This document shows, one piece after another, positions 27,314 to 35,555 of a stretch of DNA of 64,000 bases; positions within the stretch are counted from its first letter, which is position 1, and the number at the start of each line of letters is the position of its first letter. A program made the position numbers and the translations under genes. The notes below the pieces were generated by a model. The model was given only the letters and a program-made list of their open reading frames with translations, made no database searches and was not told where the DNA came from. Origin of the DNA: Pseudomonas fluvialis (GTDB taxonomy: Bacteria; Pseudomonadota; Gammaproteobacteria; Pseudomonadales; Pseudomonadaceae); assembly GCF_002234375.1 (NCBI RefSeq), contig NZ_NMQV01000022.1:35203-99202 (forward strand), read 5' to 3'.

Positions 27314-27583
27314 TCAGGCCTGCATGCTCCAGGGCTGCAGTTGTACACCTTCGGCGCACAGGGCACGGCGGGTCTGGTCGAGCAGGCTGGCCAGGGTGGC
27401 CGGATCGGAATAGTTGCTGCGGCTCAGTCGGGTGCGGCCCAGCAGGCGGGTGCTGTGACGGTCGATGACGCTCAGGTTCAGTTCGCCATTGCCTTCCTGG
27501 GGTGCCCAGGCAACGCATTGGTAAGGGGCAAAGGCGCGGTTGGCGATGATCAGGGCTTCGTTGATACGCAGGGTGGTGCTCAT
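27314..27583 (-). CDS. Small conserved-looking protein of unknown function
   Basis: 89 residues from ATG 27583: MSTTLRINEALIIANRAF, then ELNLSVIDRHSTRLLGRTRLS and ALCAEGVQLQPWSMQA. It has no signal peptide and no membrane segment. Base composition and third-position G+C look like a real Pseudomonas gene. It converges on nfuA with the terminator between them. I do not recognise a family. Confidence 0.55.
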   Translation of the reverse strand: MSTTLRINEALIIANRAFAPYQCVAWAPQEGNGELNLSVIDRHSTRLLGRTRLSRSNYSDPATLASLLDQTRRALCAEGVQLQPWSMQA

Positions 27584-27673
27584 GGGGGCAAGTTCTCGCA
27601 AAGGGTCGTGGGGGCTGTGGCGCCATTGATACGCTGGCCGTTGCGGGATAGATGAGCGATGCGATCAAGAAAG

Positions 27674-27847
27674 TCACGGTGCGTCGGCAAAGCGCAACAT
27701 CTTGTCGCGTTCTTGACCGAGCGGGCAGGCATCGGGCACTGCCGGCATATTCTGTTGCAGCTTCTTGTGCAGGCCGGGGCGGTCAAACTGCCGTGGATTG
27801 GGTATAAAGCACAGCTGAATAGTCACCTTGCCGCCGGAGTCGCCCAT
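27674..27847 (-). CDS. Possible 57-residue small protein
   Basis: A short frame ending PDACPLGQERDKMLRFADAP, with strongly G/C-ending codons and a plausible charged composition (FDRPGLHKKLQQNMPAVPD). It is read away from the DUF3429 gene, and its first ATG overlaps that gene's ATG, so a later start (for example GTG at codon 8) may be the true one. No family is recognised. It could be co-transcribed with the 89-residue gene downstream. Confidence 0.35.
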   Translation of the reverse strand: MGDSGGKVTIQLCFIPNPRQFDRPGLHKKLQQNMPAVPDACPLGQERDKMLRFADAP

Positions 27848-28316
27848 GCAGTCGTTTACCGCCGAACATCCCCCGCGCCTGACCCAGCTGCTGGGCTATG
27901 CCGGCCTGCTGCCTTTTATCGGTGGCGCCTTGGGCGTATGGCTGACGCCATTGGCCTGGCGCCCGACGGTGTTGTCCGCGCTGCTCGACTATGCCGCGAT
28001 CATCCTGGCCTTCATGGGGGCGATTCACTGGGGGTTGGCCATGCGCGCCGAGCGCAAGGACACCCTGGCACTCACCCAGCTGGGCCTGTCCGTGCTGCCG
28101 GCAGGCCTGGGCTGGCTGGCCATTGTCGACATCATCCCGGCGGGCCTGGCCGTGGCCCTGCTGCTGTTCGGCTTTATCGCGCTGTACCTGGCTGACCTGC
28201 GTGCCGTGCGCCTGGAGTTGGCGCCGCGTTGGTACCCGGCGCTGCGCAAGCCGCTGACCCTGGGTGTGGTGCTGTGCCTGCTGGCTACCTGGCTGGGTGT
28301 CATGCTGGTTGGCTGA
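27846..28316 (+). CDS. DUF3429 integral membrane protein
   Basis: 156 residues with about five membrane helices. The start is LLGYAGLLPFIGGALGVWL, and YAAIILAFMGAIHWGLAM, in which a Trp and His stand out, is typical of DUF3429. Function is unknown. GGAG six bases upstream supports ATG 27846. The gene converges on the ribosylnicotinamide kinase with only 22 bases between stops. Confidence 0.75.
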   Translation: MQSFTAEHPPRLTQLLGYAGLLPFIGGALGVWLTPLAWRPTVLSALLDYAAIILAFMGAIHWGLAMRAERKDTLALTQLGLSVLPAGLGWLAIVDIIPAGLAVALLLFGFIALYLADLRAVRLELAPRWYPALRKPLTLGVVLCLLATWLGVMLVG

Positions 28317-28338
28317 GGCGCATCAGCGTACAGGTGGG

Positions 28339-28863
28339 TTATCCACCGAGCAGGCAGGCGACCTGTTGCTCGGCCATCTGGCAACGTGCTGCCCAATGAC
28401 CGGTTAGCTCACTGAATGGCAGGCCCTTGGCTTGCAGCCATGCCCGGCACTGCGTCTCGAAGCGCTGGCGTTGCGCTAGCAACGGCTGGCAGCGCTGGCC
28501 ATCGGCCTGCCAGGGCATGCCATCGGCAGCCAGCAGCAGGTGCAGGTGGTACTGCCGTTGGCCGAGGGCAGCTTCCAGCCAGACCGGAGCCTGGCCAAAC
28601 AGCGTGCGGCTCCACAACAGGTTGCTCAGCAGATGGGTATCGAGCAGCAACAGCGGCGGCTGCTCGGCGCGTGCCAGGTCTTCACGGCGCAGCTGTTCGC
28701 GGGCTATCGGCTCGATATCGGCGTAACAGGTGTCGCGTTGCACCTGCTCGATGTATTCGCGGACATATTCATCCACCCGCAAACCGCCAAACCGTTCCTG
28801 CAGGTGCGCCGCCAGGCGCGTTTTGCCGCTGGACTCCGGGCCGGTCAGTACCACGACCTTCAC
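28339..28863 (-). CDS. NadR/Ttd14-type ATPase, probable ribosylnicotinamide kinase
   Basis: 174 residues from GTG 28863. The P-loop is LTGPESSGKTRLAAHL and a Walker-B-like LLLLDTHLLSNLLW follows. LRVDEYVREYI is as in the C-terminal kinase domain of NadR. It would phosphorylate nicotinamide riboside to NMN inside the cell and so trap what PnuC imports. The GTG sits inside the pnuC stop (GTGA), tying transport and kinase together. A longer reading frame through pnuC on the same strand is not used. Confidence 0.82.
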   Translation of the reverse strand: MKVVVLTGPESSGKTRLAAHLQERFGGLRVDEYVREYIEQVQRDTCYADIEPIAREQLRREDLARAEQPPLLLLDTHLLSNLLWSRTLFGQAPVWLEAALGQRQYHLHLLLAADGMPWQADGQRCQPLLAQRQRFETQCRAWLQAKGLPFSELTGHWAARCQMAEQQVACLLGG

Positions 28864-29417
28864 GGGCTGAGCGCCCGCTGCCAGCTGCGCCAGCCATGCA
28901 GGGCCAGCAGACAGAGCAGGCCGTAGAGCAGGGCGGTGAGGTACAGCGCCTGGTCGATGAACAGCGCCACATAGGCCACATCGACCAGCAGCCAGAGCGG
29001 CCAGCACTGCACCCGCTTGTGGGCCATCCATAGCTGGGCAAGCAGGCTGAAGGCCGTCAGCGCAGCATCCGACCAGGGGGCCGCGGCATCGCTGAAATGT
29101 GCCAGTCCATAGCCCAGTAGCAGGCTGCCGAGGCCGGCCAGCAGCAGCCCGCGCAACACCGGCCAGGGCGCCAGCAGGCTGACCGTGCTTGCCGGGCTGG
29201 CGCTGGCCGGGCGCCGCCATTGCCACCAGCCATACAGCTGGGTGATGGCGAATACGCCTTGCAACAGGGTGTTGGCATACAGGCGCGCCTCGAAAAATAC
29301 CCAGGCATACAGCAGCACCATGACCAGGCCGAGCGGCCAGCACCAGGGGTTTTGTCGGGCGGTGAGGTAAACGGCCAGCACCCCGAGGGCGGCGGCAAAG
29401 GCTTCAAGCAGGGTCAC
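28860..29417 (-). CDS. pnuC: Nicotinamide riboside transporter PnuC
   Basis: 185 residues, about seven membrane helices, with the family's WPLGLVMVLLYAWVFFEARLYAN and the QLYGWWQWRR motif. It imports nicotinamide riboside by facilitated diffusion, driven by phosphorylation in the cytoplasm. The start appears to be GTG 29415-29417; no ATG in frame nearby gives a complete first helix. The ribosylnicotinamide kinase overlaps its stop. Confidence 0.88.
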   Translation of the reverse strand: MTLLEAFAAALGVLAVYLTARQNPWCWPLGLVMVLLYAWVFFEARLYANTLLQGVFAITQLYGWWQWRRPASASPASTVSLLAPWPVLRGLLLAGLGSLLLGYGLAHFSDAAAPWSDAALTAFSLLAQLWMAHKRVQCWPLWLLVDVAYVALFIDQALYLTALLYGLLCLLALHGWRSWQRALSP

Positions 29418-29468
29418 AAATGGGCATCCAGCAAGGCGGGTCGGCGCGGCCGGCGATTGTAGAGCAAA

Positions 29469-30098
29469 TCAGCGGGGGTTGGCGGGCTGCAGGCACAGGC
29501 TGTCGGCCTGGCGGTACAGCAACAGCAGCTTGCGGGTAATCGACTGACGAATGTCTTCGCGCTCGAAGTTGGAGAGCAGCGGCAGCTTGGCCAGTTGCAG
29601 GCGATGCAGGTGCAGATAGGGCAGTTGCTGGTCGAACTCGCGCAGGTCGCCCTTGACCAGCAGGGGGAGGAACTCGTCGCCCACTTTGCGCTGACTGTTG
29701 ATGATCTGCGCCAGGGCCGGCTTGAACGGCATGCTGCGCGGAGCCAGGCGATTGCCGGGCAACTGGTTGCTGAGCAGCAGGCCGCTCTTGCCGAGCAGTT
29801 GCCCGGGCAGCACGCACAGGCCGGTCTTGCGTATCGCCTGCGCGGCAATGCCGTGCAGGGTGTCGTGGAAGGCGTAGGGGTTGGGCAGCACGACCATCTT
29901 GCGGCCCAGCTCCGCGGGGAAGTGCAGGCTGTAGTTGGTGTAGAGCTGCTCGACCGACTCCGACCACACGCACAGGCGGTTCTCGAACAGGCGGATGAAG
30001 CGCTCGGCCAGCTCGCGGCGTGCCAGGCTGTCCAGGTCCCAGATCAGGTCCGGATTGCCAGCCTGGCTGAGGTCGACTTGCTGGTGGAGCATCTCCAT
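29469..30098 (-). CDS. Unknown soluble protein coupled to the chemoreceptor
   Basis: 209 residues from ATG 30098, only 13 bases behind the chemoreceptor stop, so almost certainly co-transcribed. It has no signal peptide or membrane segment. Notable pieces are LARRELAERFIRLFENRLCVWSE, GRKMVVLPNPYAFHDTLHGIAAQAI, and a helical C-terminus (EDIRQSITRKLLLLYRQADS). I do not recognise a family. Its place suggests a regulator or partner of the receptor, or a protein sharing its signal. Confidence 0.55.
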   Translation of the reverse strand: MEMLHQQVDLSQAGNPDLIWDLDSLARRELAERFIRLFENRLCVWSESVEQLYTNYSLHFPAELGRKMVVLPNPYAFHDTLHGIAAQAIRKTGLCVLPGQLLGKSGLLLSNQLPGNRLAPRSMPFKPALAQIINSQRKVGDEFLPLLVKGDLREFDQQLPYLHLHRLQLAKLPLLSNFEREDIRQSITRKLLLLYRQADSLCLQPANPR

Positions 30099-30111
30099 CG
30101 TCTGCGCGCCC

Positions 30112-31746
30112 TCAGATACGGAACTGCCGGAGGATTTGTCCCAGGGCTTCGGCCAGACGCGCCAGTTCCTCGCTGGCTTCGCGGGTCTGTTCGCCGGCCA
30201 GGGCTGTCTGGTGGGAGAGCCCCGCAGCCTGGGTGACGTTCTGGTTGATGTCCTCGACCACATGCGACTGCTGCAGGGTGGCACTGGCGATCGAGGCGTT
30301 CAGCCCGGTCAGGTTGCGCAGCGCCTGGTTGATCTGGGCGAGGTTTTCACCGGCCTGGCGAGCCTGCTCCACGGTCTGTTGCGAGGCGCGGCTGCTTTCA
30401 TGGATGGCTTTGACCGCCGCTTCCGAGTTGCCTTGCAGGCGCTGGATCATGTCTTGAATTTCCGCAGTGGACTGCTGGGTACGCTGCGCCAGCAGGCGAA
30501 CCTCGTCGGCCACCACGGCAAAACCACGGCCCTGTTCGCCGGCGCGGGCGGCCTCAATGGCCGCGTTGAGGGCGAGCAGGTTGGTTTGTTCGGCAATCGA
30601 GCGAATCACCTCCAGCACGCTGCCAATCTGGTTGCTTTCGCTGGCCAGCGACTGGATGACCTGTACGGCATCCTCGATGGTATGGGACAACTGGTCGATC
30701 TGCCGCAGGCTGCCCTGGATGCTGTTGTGACCTGCCTGGGCCTGTTCTTCGGCGCTGTGCACTTCGCTGGAAGCATGCTCGGCATTCTTGGCGACATCCT
30801 GCACGCCGTAGGTCACCTGATTGACTGCGGTGGCTACCAGCTCCATCTGTTGCGATTGCTGCGAGCTGACATGCTGGGCGTTCTGCGCGATGTCGTGCAG
30901 CGAGGTCGAAGCCTGGTCCAGCGCACCGGCCGACTCCAGCAGATGGCCGATCACCTGGCGCAGCTTGTGGGTGAAGGCGTTGAAGTGGGTGGCCAGTTCC
31001 GTCAGTTCATCGCGGCCATGGGTATCCAGGCTACGGGTCAGGTCGCCTTCGCCGCTGGCGATGTCGGCCATGGCGTGCACGGCTTCGGCGAGCGGGCGGG
31101 TAATGCTACGGCTGATCATCACCACCAGGCCGAGCAGCACCATGGCCACCAGCAGCAACATGAAACTGGCACGCAGCGCCAGGCTGGAGAATTCCGCCTC
31201 CACGTCGTCGACGTATACCCCTGAACCGATGATCCAGCCCCAGGGCTCGAAGAGCTGGATATAGGAAACCTTGGCCACCGGCTCGCTGGCGCCGGGCTTG
31301 GGCCAGTAGTAGCCCACCGAACCGGCACCCTGGCTGAGGGCGATACGCACGAACTCATTGAACAGTGGCTTGCCGGTGGGGTCCTTGATGCCGGAAAGAT
31401 CCTGGCCATCCAGCTTGGGATTGGCCGGGTGCATGATCATGCGTGGCTGCAGGTCGTTGATCCAGAAGTATTCCTGGCCGGCATAACGCAGGTCGCGGAC
31501 CATCTCCATGGCCGCCTGCTGAGCTTGGCTGCGGTCCAGGGTGCCTGCCAGCTCGAGTTTTTGATAGTGCTGCAGGATGCCCAGCGCGGTCTCCACCACA
31601 TGGCGGGTCTTCTCGCTCTTGCCGGCATACATCTGTTCATGGGTTTGTCGTAGCAACAGCACGGCGGCCAGGATCAGCAGCGACAGGGCGATGGCGAGAA
31701 TCATCCACAGACGACGACTGATGGCCAGATTGCGCAACATGTTCAT
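30112..31746 (-). CDS. Methyl-accepting chemotaxis protein with sCache-type sensor
   Basis: 544 residues. TM1 is near 12-32. A periplasmic single-Cache domain follows to about 185 ([34 protein letters not shown]). TM2 is near 190-210, then HAMP and a signalling domain with the tip [20 protein letters not shown]. The FWIND/HP signature is typical of sCache_2 receptors for small carboxylates. No C-terminal CheR-binding pentapeptide is present. AAGGA lies eight bases upstream of the ATG at 31746. Confidence 0.9.
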   Translation of the reverse strand: MNMLRNLAISRRLWMILAIALSLLILAAVLLLRQTHEQMYAGKSEKTRHVVETALGILQHYQKLELAGTLDRSQAQQAAMEMVRDLRYAGQEYFWINDLQPRMIMHPANPKLDGQDLSGIKDPTGKPLFNEFVRIALSQGAGSVGYYWPKPGASEPVAKVSYIQLFEPWGWIIGSGVYVDDVEAEFSSLALRASFMLLLVAMVLLGLVVMISRSITRPLAEAVHAMADIASGEGDLTRSLDTHGRDELTELATHFNAFTHKLRQVIGHLLESAGALDQASTSLHDIAQNAQHVSSQQSQQMELVATAVNQVTYGVQDVAKNAEHASSEVHSAEEQAQAGHNSIQGSLRQIDQLSHTIEDAVQVIQSLASESNQIGSVLEVIRSIAEQTNLLALNAAIEAARAGEQGRGFAVVADEVRLLAQRTQQSTAEIQDMIQRLQGNSEAAVKAIHESSRASQQTVEQARQAGENLAQINQALRNLTGLNASIASATLQQSHVVEDINQNVTQAAGLSHQTALAGEQTREASEELARLAEALGQILRQFRI

Positions 31747-32116
31747 CAGAGTATTCCTTGTTCTGTGCCCATCCTGCGGTGGGAGGGGCCGGTTGGGCCG
31801 CTAGGGCCTGTAACGAATCGCAAAATGACCTATTGGTCATTGCTGAAACTATCACGTTCCGCAGACAGGTGGCGCATTAGCCTTTGGCCGCGTCTGGGCG
31901 GCAACTCTGATAGCATTTCGGCCCCCGCTGGCGTGACTTGAGGTTTTTCGTCCCGCGTGGCCGGTTTCAGCGAACTTTTTGCACTCTGCGCAGCCCAAGC
32001 GGGCCGGCGCTGATTAACGCAAGTCGCCGTGCGCCTGGCCATGAGTCAGGGCGTCGCAAGGGCCTACAACGCTGCTGTTTTCGGTATAGCAGCCAATTTG
32101 TACACAAGGAGTTCCG
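31747..32116. other. Intergenic region between chemoreceptor and uppP
   Basis: 370 bases with no gene I can support. It holds the divergent promoters. An inverted repeat AATGACC-TATT-GGTCATT at 31824-31841 lies 78 bases upstream of the chemoreceptor start and could be an operator. AAGGAG directly before 32117 is the uppP ribosome site. No sigma-28 promoter was evident for the chemoreceptor. Confidence 0.5.
31824..31841. promoter_or_regulatory. Inverted repeat, candidate operator upstream of the chemoreceptor
   Basis: AATGACC (31824-31830) and GGTCATT (31835-31841) are perfect complements with a four-base spacer. The size fits a TetR- or LysR-type dimer site. No regulator gene is adjacent, so identity is open. 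Confidence 0.35.
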
Positions 32117-32947
32117 ATGGACCTGTGGTTGGCTTTTCAAGCCATTGTTCTGGGCATTGTCGAGGGGCTGACCGAGTTTCTGCCGATATCGAGTACGGGC
32201 CACCAGATCATCGTGGCCGATCTGATCGGCTTTTCGGGTGAGCGGGAGATGGCGTTCAACATCATCATCCAGCTGGCCGCCATCCTCGCGGTGATGTGGG
32301 AGTTTCGCCCGCGCATCATCAGCGTGGTGGCCGGCTTGCATCGAGAGCCTCAGGCACGGCGCTTTACCGCCAACCTGCTGATCGCTTTCCTGCCGGCAGC
32401 GGTACTCGGCGTGGCGTTTGCCGATCTTATTCACCATTACCTGTTCAACCCGCTGACCGTGGCGGTCGCACTGGTGATCGGCGGTGTGATCATGCTATGG
32501 GCCGAGCGCCGCGAACATCTGATCGAAGTGCATGACGTCGATGACATGCGCTGGAGTCATGCCCTGAAAGTGGGCTGCGCGCAGTGCCTGGCGATGATCC
32601 CCGGCACGTCGCGCTCGGCGGCCACCATCATTGGTGGCCTGCTGTTCGGCCTGTCACGCAAGACCGCCACGGAGTTTTCCTTCTTCCTGGCCATGCCGAC
32701 CATGGTCGGTGCAGCGGTGTATTCGGGCTACACCTACCGCGAGCTGTTCCAGCCGGGCGACCTGCCGGTGTTCGCGCTGGGCTTTGTCACCTCGTTCATC
32801 TTCGCCATGCTGGCGGTCAAGGCGCTGCTCAAGTTCATCGCCAACCACAGCTACGCAGTGTTTGCCTGGTACCGCATTGGCTTTGGCCTGCTGATCCTGG
32901 CGACCTGGCAGCTGGGCTGGATCGACTGGTCCGGCGTGCAGGGCTAA
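32117..32947 (+). CDS. uppP: Undecaprenyl-diphosphatase UppP (BacA)
   Basis: 276 residues, polytopic. The two family motifs are intact: [16 protein letters not shown] at the N-terminus and the phosphatase-like [13 protein letters not shown] in the middle. It dephosphorylates undecaprenyl diphosphate to recycle the lipid carrier of peptidoglycan and O-antigen. AAGGAG precedes the ATG. Confidence 0.96.
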   Translation: MDLWLAFQAIVLGIVEGLTEFLPISSTGHQIIVADLIGFSGEREMAFNIIIQLAAILAVMWEFRPRIISVVAGLHREPQARRFTANLLIAFLPAAVLGVAFADLIHHYLFNPLTVAVALVIGGVIMLWAERREHLIEVHDVDDMRWSHALKVGCAQCLAMIPGTSRSAATIIGGLLFGLSRKTATEFSFFLAMPTMVGAAVYSGYTYRELFQPGDLPVFALGFVTSFIFAMLAVKALLKFIANHSYAVFAWYRIGFGLLILATWQLGWIDWSGVQG

Positions 32948-32950
32948 CCA

Positions 32951-32981
32951 GCCGTTGCAAAACCACCTGTTTTGCAACGGC
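32951..32981. terminator. 13-bp perfect hairpin between converging uppP and trkH
   Basis: GCCGTTGCAAAAC (32951-32963) pairs with GTTTTGCAACGGC (32969-32981) around loop CACCT, three bases after the uppP stop. T-runs are internal to the stem (four bases), and no long T-tail follows, so it may stop transcription only partly or protect mRNA ends. Confidence 0.6.
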
Positions 32982-33001
32982 CTGGCAACGCTGCCGGTGT
33001 G

Positions 33002-34453
33002 TCAGTGCCGCCAAAAGGCGCGGGTCACCAGCACCAGCACGGTGATGATTTCCAGGCGACCGAGCAGCATGCCGAAGGACAGCAGCCACTTGGCGCTGTC
33101 CGGCAGGCTGGAGAAGTTGCCGGCCGGGCCGATGATCGGGCCGAGGCCGGGGCCGACGTTGCACACCGCGGTTGCCGCGCCGGTCAATGCGGTGATCGGG
33201 TCCAGGCCGAGCATCGCCAGGGCGAGCGCCAGGGCGGCGATAGTCAGGGTAAAGAAGAACGAGAAGGTGAGGATCGAACGGACGATTTCCTCGTCGAGCG
33301 CGTGCCCGTTGTATTGCTGCTTGATCACCGCACGGGGGTGGATGAGCTGCATCAGGCCGCTGCGCAACAGGGTATAGGCCACCTGGATACGGAAAATCTT
33401 CAGGCCGCCAGTGGTCGAGCCGGAACAGCCGCCCATGAAGGTCAGGTAGAAGAACAGCATGAAGGCAAAGCCGCCCCAGGCGCTGTAGTCGCCTACGGCA
33501 AAGCCCGTGGTGGTGATGATCGACACCACGTTAACCGTGGCGATGCGCCAGGCATCGAGCAGCGCGTAGTCGCTGTTCAGCCACAACCACAGGCTGGTCA
33601 CCAGGCTGATCAGCAAGACCGCGCCGAGATAACCGCGTACCTGTTGGTCACGGATAACTGCCTTGCGGTTGCCCCGCAACATGCTCACATAGAGCACAAA
33701 GGGAATTCCGCCGAGCACCATGAACACCACGGCGACCCAGTGCGAGGCGTTGCTGAAGTTGGCCAGTGAGGAGTCCGAGGTCGAAAAGCCCGCGGTGGAA
33801 ACCGTGGTCAAGGCATGGTTGATCGCGTCGAACCAGTCCATGCCGGCCAGCCAGTAGCTGAGCACACAGGCCACGGTAAGGATCAGATAGACCACGGCAA
33901 TCGACTTGGCGGCCATGTGCGAGCGGGGTACGACTTTCTCGCCCCAGTCCGATGATTCGGTCTGGAACAGACGCATGCCCCCCACGCGCAGCAGCGGCAA
34001 AATCGCCACGCCCATGGCGATGAAGCCGATACCGCCAATCCACTGCAGCAGGGAACGCCAGATCAGAATGCCTTCGGACATGCTGTCCAGGCCAACCAGT
34101 ACCGTGCCGCCGGTGGTGGTGATACCGGACATGGTTTCAAAGAAGGCATCGGTAAAGCTCATGTGATGCAGGAAAATCATCGGCAAGGCGGCATAGACGC
34201 AGACCATCAGCCAGATCGAGGTGGTCAGCATGTACATGTCGCGCGGGCGCAGCTGGCTATCCTTCGGCTTGCCCTGCAGCACCATGGCCAGGCCACTGCT
34301 GAAGGTGATCAGTGCCGACCAGATGAATGCCTGCAGGTCCTCGGGATGCTCCATCAGCAGCAGGGTGGCCATGGGAACCAGCATCGCCATGGAGAGCGTG
34401 ATGAGGAAAATGCCCAGGATGAAGGCAATGGTACGCAGCGTCGGCAAGGCCAT
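33002..34453 (-). CDS. trkH: Potassium uptake protein TrkH
   Basis: 483 residues, polytopic, with the four pore-loop filters visible in order: GITTTGGTVL, TVSTAGFSTSD, ITTTGFAVGD and VCNVGPGLGP. It forms the membrane channel of the Trk system and needs the TrkA gating ring, which is not encoded nearby. The N-terminus MALPTLRTIAFILG is the normal family start, though the ribosome site is weak. Confidence 0.95.
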   Translation of the reverse strand: MALPTLRTIAFILGIFLITLSMAMLVPMATLLLMEHPEDLQAFIWSALITFSSGLAMVLQGKPKDSQLRPRDMYMLTTSIWLMVCVYAALPMIFLHHMSFTDAFFETMSGITTTGGTVLVGLDSMSEGILIWRSLLQWIGGIGFIAMGVAILPLLRVGGMRLFQTESSDWGEKVVPRSHMAAKSIAVVYLILTVACVLSYWLAGMDWFDAINHALTTVSTAGFSTSDSSLANFSNASHWVAVVFMVLGGIPFVLYVSMLRGNRKAVIRDQQVRGYLGAVLLISLVTSLWLWLNSDYALLDAWRIATVNVVSIITTTGFAVGDYSAWGGFAFMLFFYLTFMGGCSGSTTGGLKIFRIQVAYTLLRSGLMQLIHPRAVIKQQYNGHALDEEIVRSILTFSFFFTLTIAALALALAMLGLDPITALTGAATAVCNVGPGLGPIIGPAGNFSSLPDSAKWLLSFGMLLGRLEIITVLVLVTRAFWRH

Positions 34454-34624
34454 GGAGACAGGCTCGCAGGAGAAGAGGGCGCCATTCTACCGGGCTGCCC
34501 TGCGCTGTAAACCGAGCGGTAACAATCAGCGGATCTGCCGCCAGGGCGAAAAAGGTTGGCCCGGAGCGGGACTTATCAGACTAAAATGCTGGGGTTTTCG
34601 CGCCAGTCGCCTGGAGTAACCCCG

Positions 34625-35185
34625 ATGAATGCCCTCGATGCCTTGCTCAACCGCGTGTCGGTGACCCGTTTACTGGCGCCCGCGCCTACCCAGGCCCAGC
34701 GCCAGGTGATGTTCCAGGCGGCTTTGCGTGCGCCGGACCATGCGCAGCTGCGCCCCTGGCGCTTCCTGTGCATCGAGGAGCAGGCCCGCGAACGCCTGGG
34801 CGAGTTGTACGCCCAGGCCCTGCAGACCGAGCAGCCCGAAGCAACTGGCGAACAACTGGACAAGGTGCGCGCCATGCCGCTGCGCGCGCCCCTGCTGGTG
34901 GTGGTGATCGCCAGCCCGAAAGAGCATCCCAAGGTGCCCCGTATGGAACAACTGCTGTCGGCCGGCTGTGCCGCCCATGGCTTGTTGCTGGCGGCGCATG
35001 CCCAGGGTGTCGGTGCAGTTTGGCGTACCGGCGAGATGGCTTATTCCCCCGTGGTGGCACAAGGACTGGGCCTGACTGCGGGGGAAGAAATCCTCGGTTT
35101 CATCTACCTGGGTACCCCGGAAGGTAAATTGCGCACGGCGCCGCTGCTGGAACAATCCGACTTTGTCAGCGACTGGCCGGCTTGA
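34625..35185 (+). CDS. YdjA-like nitroreductase
   Basis: 186 residues of the small FMN nitroreductase family: RVSVTRLLAPAPTQAQ at the start, then RAPDHAQLRPWRFLCIE with the FMN-contact Arg. AAHGLLLAAHAQGVGAVWRTG and ILGFIYLGTP close it. It reduces nitro compounds or quinones with NAD(P)H. The start at 34625 gives the standard N-terminus; upstream reading frame was dropped. The gene diverges from trkH. Confidence 0.88.
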   Translation: MNALDALLNRVSVTRLLAPAPTQAQRQVMFQAALRAPDHAQLRPWRFLCIEEQARERLGELYAQALQTEQPEATGEQLDKVRAMPLRAPLLVVVIASPKEHPKVPRMEQLLSAGCAAHGLLLAAHAQGVGAVWRTGEMAYSPVVAQGLGLTAGEEILGFIYLGTPEGKLRTAPLLEQSDFVSDWPA

Positions 35186-35555
35186 AAGCCTATGCAGCGC
35201 ACAAAAACGCGCTGCCTGGGGAACCGATGCGCGCAACCGCTGGTCGGTAAGGCGCTGTTCGTTCGATCACTGTTCAGGGGCGTGCCAGAGCCTTTGGGCA
35301 ACGCGGCAAGCATGAAGAAAGGTGGCCAAGCGCCATCAGGAGCAAAGTTGACCGCCGCCGTCAAGCTTGGACAAAGAGTCAGCTTCAGGCAGAATGCCCG
35401 CGCAATTGAAGAGTGGCGTTCTAGACAGCTTTGCCGTGTTTTTCAGTGCACAAGTGTTACGTTTTGCTGCGCAGCGGGATGAGGATCGAGCAGCCCGCAA
35501 AACGCTCGTAGGTAGTCATAAACGAGCCCAGGACAGAGCAGTTAAAGGACTAACC
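35186..35555. other. Gene-free leader before the MBL/rfaH operon
   Basis: 370 bases without a gene I can support. The frame of the following gene stays open here for 63 codons, but its translation (e.g. MDKESASGRMPAQ) has no family character, and AAAGGA sits only before 35556. No clear promoter, repeat or RNA structure was recognised. Confidence 0.5.

Noticed and set aside
28339..29343. A 334-codon minus-strand frame covering part of pnuC and the ribosylnicotinamide kinase
   Set aside because: Only the last 174 codons encode a protein-like sequence. PnuC is read in another frame over the first part, and GTG 28863 in the GTGA overlap is the natural kinase start.
32972..33769. A 265-codon plus-strand frame opposite trkH
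   Set aside because: It is a Gln/His/Glu-rich shadow of the well-supported trkH gene.
35192..35482. A 96-codon plus-strand frame in the leader before the MBL gene
   Set aside because: It has no ribosome site and an unnatural composition, and it overlaps nothing recognisable.
35367..35555. N-terminal extension of the MBL-fold nuclease by 63 residues
   Set aside because: The sequence has no family character, and the ribosome site and normal MBL start are at 35556.
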